From positions 1 through 37,019 of the forward strand of contig CALKHU010000147.1 in the NCBI GenBank assembly GCA_937991555.1: a stretch of DNA of 37,019 bases, in the 5' to 3' direction. Shown here in pieces: positions 34,058 through 37,019 of the stretch (the stretch's first letter is position 1; the number at the start of each line of letters is the position of its first letter). The DNA is from an uncultured Caulobacter sp. Its GTDB lineage: Bacteria; Pseudomonadota; Alphaproteobacteria; Caulobacterales; Caulobacteraceae. Under the pieces are notes generated by a model. That model did no database searches, had not been told where the DNA came from, and was given only the letters and a program-made list of their open reading frames with translations. The position numbers and the translations under genes were made by a program.

Positions 34058-34666
34058 GTGGCGGCGGACAAGGGCAAAGAGGCCGGGGAAGCGCCGGAGG
34101 GCGAAGCCGCCGAAGGCGTCGAGGGCGAAGCCCCGGCGAAGAAGAAGCTGCCGCTGAAGATGCTGATCATCGCCGGCGTCGCGGCCGTGCTGGTGCTCGG
34201 CGGCGGGGGCGGCGCGGCCTGGATGTTCCTGCTCAAGCCGAAGCCCGAGGCTGCCGGCGAGCACGGCGAGAAGCCGAAGAAGAAGCCCAAGAAGGAAAAG
34301 AAGGCCGAAGGCGGCAAGGGCGGGGAAGGCGGCGCGGCCGTGGTCCGCGAAGGCCCGGACGGCGTGGTCTTCTACACCCTGCCCGACATCGTCGTGAACA
34401 TGCAGACCGCCGATGGCCGGCCGACGTTCCTGAAGCTCAAGCTGACCCTCGAGCTGGCCGACGAGAGCGCCGTCGAGGCGCTCGACCCGAACATGCCGCG
34501 CCTCCAGGACATGTTCCAGACCTTCCTGCGCGAGCTTCGCCCCGAGGATCTCAGCGGCAGCCAGGGCAGCTACCAGCTGCGCATGGAGATCCTGCGCCGC
34601 GTCAACCTGGTCATCGCCCCCACCAAGGTGAAGGCCGTGCTGATCGAGGAGATGCTGATCAACTAG
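34058..34666 (+). CDS. fliL: Flagellar basal body-associated protein FliL
   Basis: FliL rings the stator at the base of the flagellum and stabilises it. The 202-residue protein has an acidic cytoplasmic N-terminus (1-27), KKK, one transmembrane helix (about 35-58), a Lys-rich periplasmic linker (KPKKKPKKEKK), then the FliL domain from about 105: FYTLPDIVVNMQTADGRPTF, LKLTLELADE and LRRVNLVIAPTKVKAVLIEE. The start is GTG at 34058 with AAGGAG upstream. fliM follows 31 bases later. Confidence 0.95.
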   Translation: MAADKGKEAGEAPEGEAAEGVEGEAPAKKKLPLKMLIIAGVAAVLVLGGGGGAAWMFLLKPKPEAAGEHGEKPKKKPKKEKKAEGGKGGEGGAAVVREGPDGVVFYTLPDIVVNMQTADGRPTFLKLKLTLELADESAVEALDPNMPRLQDMFQTFLRELRPEDLSGSQGSYQLRMEILRRVNLVIAPTKVKAVLIEEMLIN

Positions 34667-34697
34667 CGCCCATCGCGGGCGCTGGCGGCGACATGGC

Positions 34698-35792
34698 ATG
34701 ACCCAGGACAGCGACGATCAGGCGGCGATGGCCCAGTGGGCCCAGGAACACGGCGAGGGCGACGCCGGCGGCTGGGGCGGCGACGGCGCCGACGGCCTGC
34801 TGGGCGCCGAGCGGATCCTGAACCAGGACGAGATCGACAGCCTGCTCGGCTTCGATCTGACCGAAGACGACGCCGCGGACCGCAACGGCATCCGGGCCAT
34901 CATCAACTCGGCGCTGGTCTCCTACGAGCGCCTGCCGATGCTCGAGATCGTCTTCGACCGCCTGGTGCGGCTGATGACGACCTCGCTGCGCAACTTCACC
35001 AGCGACAACGTCGAGGTCAGCCTCGACAACATCAGTTCCATCCGCTTCGGCGACTATCTGAATTCGATCCCGCTGCCGGCCATCCTGTCGGTGTTCCGGG
35101 CCGAGCAGCTGGACAACTACGGTCTGCTGACCGTCGACTCGAACCTCATCTACTCGATCGTCGACGTGCTGCTCGGCGGCCGCCGCGGCACCGCCGCGAT
35201 GCGCATCGAGGGCCGCCCCTACACCACCATCGAGCGGGTGCTGGTGCAGCGGATGGTCGAGGTGGTGCTGCAGGACGCCCAGGCGGCCTTCGAGCCGCTG
35301 ACCCCCGTCACCTTCACCCTCGACCGCCTGGAGACCAACCCGCGCTTCGCGGCCATCGCGCGGCCGGCCAACGCGGCCATCCTGGTCAAGCTGCGCATCG
35401 ACATGGAAGACCGCGGCGGCCGCATCGAGCTGCTGCTGCCCTACGCCACGCTCGAGCCGATCCGGAAGATGCTGCTGCAGCAGTTCATGGGCGAGAAGTT
35501 CGGGCGCGACAACATCTGGGAAGGGCACCTCGCCACCGAGCTCTGGACGACCCAGATGGAGGTCCGCGCCGTGCTCGACGAGCAGCAGGTCGGGCTTTCG
35601 AAGGTGCTGAACCTGAAGGTCGGCGACACCCTGCCGCTGAACGCCACTCCCGACAGCCTCGTGGAACTGCGCGCCGGGACGATCCCGCTGACGCGCGGCC
35701 GCATGGGCCGGCGGAATCATCATATCGCCATCCGCTGTGAGGCCCCGCTTTCGCCCGCCGCGAAATCGGCCGTCCAGAAGAGGCTGAAATGA
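34698..35792 (+). CDS. fliM: Flagellar motor switch protein FliM
   Basis: FliM forms the middle of the C-ring switch between FliG and FliN and binds phosphorylated CheY. The 364-residue protein has an acidic 40-residue extension, then the CheY-binding segment LNQDEIDSLLGF (41-52), the middle domain (SVFRAEQLDNYGLLTVDSNL, DVLLGGRRG) and the C-terminal FliN-like domain (LNLKVGDTLPLNATPDSLVE). The extension before the CheY motif is longer than in enterics. Its stop overlaps the next gene's ATG (ATGA). Confidence 0.97.
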   Translation: MTQDSDDQAAMAQWAQEHGEGDAGGWGGDGADGLLGAERILNQDEIDSLLGFDLTEDDAADRNGIRAIINSALVSYERLPMLEIVFDRLVRLMTTSLRNFTSDNVEVSLDNISSIRFGDYLNSIPLPAILSVFRAEQLDNYGLLTVDSNLIYSIVDVLLGGRRGTAAMRIEGRPYTTIERVLVQRMVEVVLQDAQAAFEPLTPVTFTLDRLETNPRFAAIARPANAAILVKLRIDMEDRGGRIELLLPYATLEPIRKMLLQQFMGEKFGRDNIWEGHLATELWTTQMEVRAVLDEQQVGLSKVLNLKVGDTLPLNATPDSLVELRAGTIPLTRGRMGRRNHHIAIRCEAPLSPAAKSAVQKRLK

Positions 35793-36307
35793 GCATCGCG
35801 GTCATCGGACTGAACCTGCTGCTGGTCGTGCTGCTGGTCGCGGCCCTCGCCTTCGGCTGGCGACTGGAGCGGCGCCTGAAGGCCCTGCGCGACAGCCACG
35901 AAGGCTTCGCCCGGGCGGTGGCCGATCTCGACGCCGCCGCCGCCCGCGCCGAGCAGGGGCTGGCCGACCTGCGCGCGGCCACCGACGAGGCGGCCGAGAC
36001 CCTCGCCGCGCGGATCGAGACCGCCAAGGCGTTGTCGGCGCGGCTCGAACAGACGGCGGGAGCCGTCGCCGAGCGTCAGGCGGCGCCCGCCACCACCCTG
36101 AAAGATTTGCGCGAACAGGCCGCGGTCTCGCGCGACCGGGTCCTGCCGCAGGAGCGGATTCTCGAGCCTCGGGAACGGTCCGTTGAGGGTTTCGTGCGAC
36201 AGCAGCCGACAGTTACGCCGCGCTCTCGCGCGCGCGTGGACGACGACCTGTTCGAGCCCGACCCCGAAGCCGGCCGGCTTCGCGCGATCTCCGGAGGCCG
36301 CCGCTGA
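35789..36307 (+). CDS. DUF6468-like flagellar-operon membrane protein
   Basis: A 172-residue protein with one N-terminal transmembrane helix (IAVIGLNLLLVVLLVAALAF), a basic stop-transfer (WRLERRLKALRD), then a coiled coil of about 80 residues rich in Ala, Glu and Leu, and an Arg-rich disordered tail. I place it with the DUF6468 proteins that follow fliM in alphaproteobacteria. The ATG is in an ATGA overlap with fliM, and its TGA overlaps the next ATG by one base. Function is not established; a structural or stator-anchoring role is likely from context. Confidence 0.75.
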   Translation: MSIAVIGLNLLLVVLLVAALAFGWRLERRLKALRDSHEGFARAVADLDAAAARAEQGLADLRAATDEAAETLAARIETAKALSARLEQTAGAVAERQAAPATTLKDLREQAAVSRDRVLPQERILEPRERSVEGFVRQQPTVTPRSRARVDDDLFEPDPEAGRLRAISGGRR

Positions 36308-37019
36308 TGAAGAACATGCCCCGCATCCTGCCGCTGGCCGGCGTCGCGGTCGTCGGCGTGCTCGCCGTGAATTTCCTGTCCGGCGCCCGCTCCGTTCCTG
36401 ACATGCTGACGGGCGCCAGGGCGTTCGCCGAGGAACTGGCCGGCGGCAAGCCCGCGGCGGAGTCTGCGGCCGAGAAGGGGACTCCCGCCGTCGCCGGCGG
36501 CAAGCCCGCCGCCGTCTGCGCGCCCACCGCCGCCGAACTGGCGCGGCAGGCCAACCTGTCGCCCGCCGAGCTGCGCATCCTGCAGAGCCTCGGCGACCGG
36601 CGCGGCCAGCTGGACGCCCGCGAGCAGGACATCGACATCCAGCTGCAGCTGCTGGCGGCCGCCGAGGCCAAGGTCGATGCCCGCGTGAAGGCGCTGGAGG
36701 CGCTCAAGGGCGACGTCCAGAAGCTGCTCGGCCAGGCCGACGCCCAGCAGGAGGCGGAGGTGACGCGCCTGGTCGCGGTGTTCTCCGCGATGAAGGCGAA
36801 GGACGCCGCAGCGCGCTTCACCCTGCTGGAGGACTCGGTCCGCCTGCCGATCGCCGCGAAGATGAAGGAGCGGACGCTGGCCGCCATCCTGGCCCAGATG
36901 CCGGCGCCGGAAGCCAAGAAGCTGACCGAGAGCCTGGCGCGCCGCTTCGCCGCCAGCGCCGCCCTCGCCGACGCCCGCGCCGCCGTGGCGCCCGAGCCGG
37001 CTCCGGCCGCGACGGCCCA
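36307..37019 (+). CDS. MotE-like / MgtE-N-like flagellar protein, cut by window end
   Basis: The frame runs open to the end of the window, giving at least 237 residues; the 3' end is missing. It begins MKNMPRILPLAGVAVVGVLA (signal anchor), then an Ala/Pro/Lys linker, a coiled coil (about 85-150, LGDRRGQLDAREQDIDIQ), and a helical repeat domain with RLVAVFSAMKAKDAAARF and AAILAQMPAPEAKKL. This pattern matches MotE, a periplasmic chaperone for the stator MotC in rhizobia, and the related MgtE N-terminal domain. The ATG overlaps the previous stop by one base (TGATG). Confidence 0.78.
   Translation, partial: MKNMPRILPLAGVAVVGVLAVNFLSGARSVPDMLTGARAFAEELAGGKPAAESAAEKGTPAVAGGKPAAVCAPTAAELARQANLSPAELRILQSLGDRRGQLDAREQDIDIQLQLLAAAEAKVDARVKALEALKGDVQKLLGQADAQQEAEVTRLVAVFSAMKAKDAAARFTLLEDSVRLPIAAKMKERTLAAILAQMPAPEAKKLTESLARRFAASAALADARAAVAPEPAPAATA

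Overview
The window is very GC-rich bacterial chromosomal DNA from an alphaproteobacterium. The best fit is the Caulobacterales (Caulobacter / Phenylobacterium / Brevundimonas type). Reasons: a split flagellar locus with flgF-flgG-flgA-flgH diverging from fliL-fliM, a DUF6468-type and a MotE-type gene after fliM, a TipN-like polar coiled-coil protein, and TTAAC (CtrA-type) and sigma-54 elements in the flagellar intergenic region. The species is not named by the sequence. There are no rRNA, tRNA or CRISPR sequences that I can see, and no gene-free stretch longer than 300 bases; the longest gap is the 293-base flagellar divergent promoter region.

Layout. 1-2859: a broken tyrosine recombinase runs head-on into glnE, and both lack their N-terminal parts at one breakpoint near 245-262. 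2867-6662: two alpha/beta hydrolases (proline iminopeptidase, epoxide hydrolase), a Bcr/CflA-type exporter and a DUF423 membrane protein. 6808-9355: a tightly coupled three-gene cassette (CrtC/AttH-like protein, APH-type kinase, unknown 143-residue protein). 9437-11988: a DUF1176 protein, a second MFS transporter and a 71-residue membrane protein. 12152-17859: the TipN-like protein, PEP carboxylase and a small membrane protein. 17937-20835: acyl-CoA dehydrogenase, a zeta-toxin / ParD-like antitoxin pair and a TetR regulator of PsrA type. 20948-25033: sulfatase, SAM methyltransferase, CoxE-like VWA protein and GNAT acetyltransferase. 25087-26669: HDAC-family deacetylase and histidine phosphatase. 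26744-30181: an isoprenoid precursor operon, xseB - CsaA-like - ispA - dxs. 30219-37019: flagellar genes.

How the genes work together. Dxs and IspA supply DXP and farnesyl diphosphate. FlgF/FlgG (rod), FlgA (P-ring chaperone) and FlgH (L-ring) build the outer basal body. FliL, FliM and a MotE-like protein belong to the motor and switch. GlnE sets glutamine synthetase activity and PEP carboxylase replenishes oxaloacetate.

Most notable observations: (1) the recombinase/glnE breakpoint; (2) a zeta toxin whose P-loop is in frame but has no ATG, GTG or TTG start, separated from its antitoxin by one in-frame TAG; (3) three similar AAC-N4-GTT palindromes in front of the TetR gene, the acyl-CoA dehydrogenase gene and the VWA/methyltransferase pair, which may be one small fatty-acid-responsive regulon; (4) a pair of inverted REP-like elements; (5) a perfect 20-bp palindrome before the TipN-like gene. 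None of these amounts to a proven new system.
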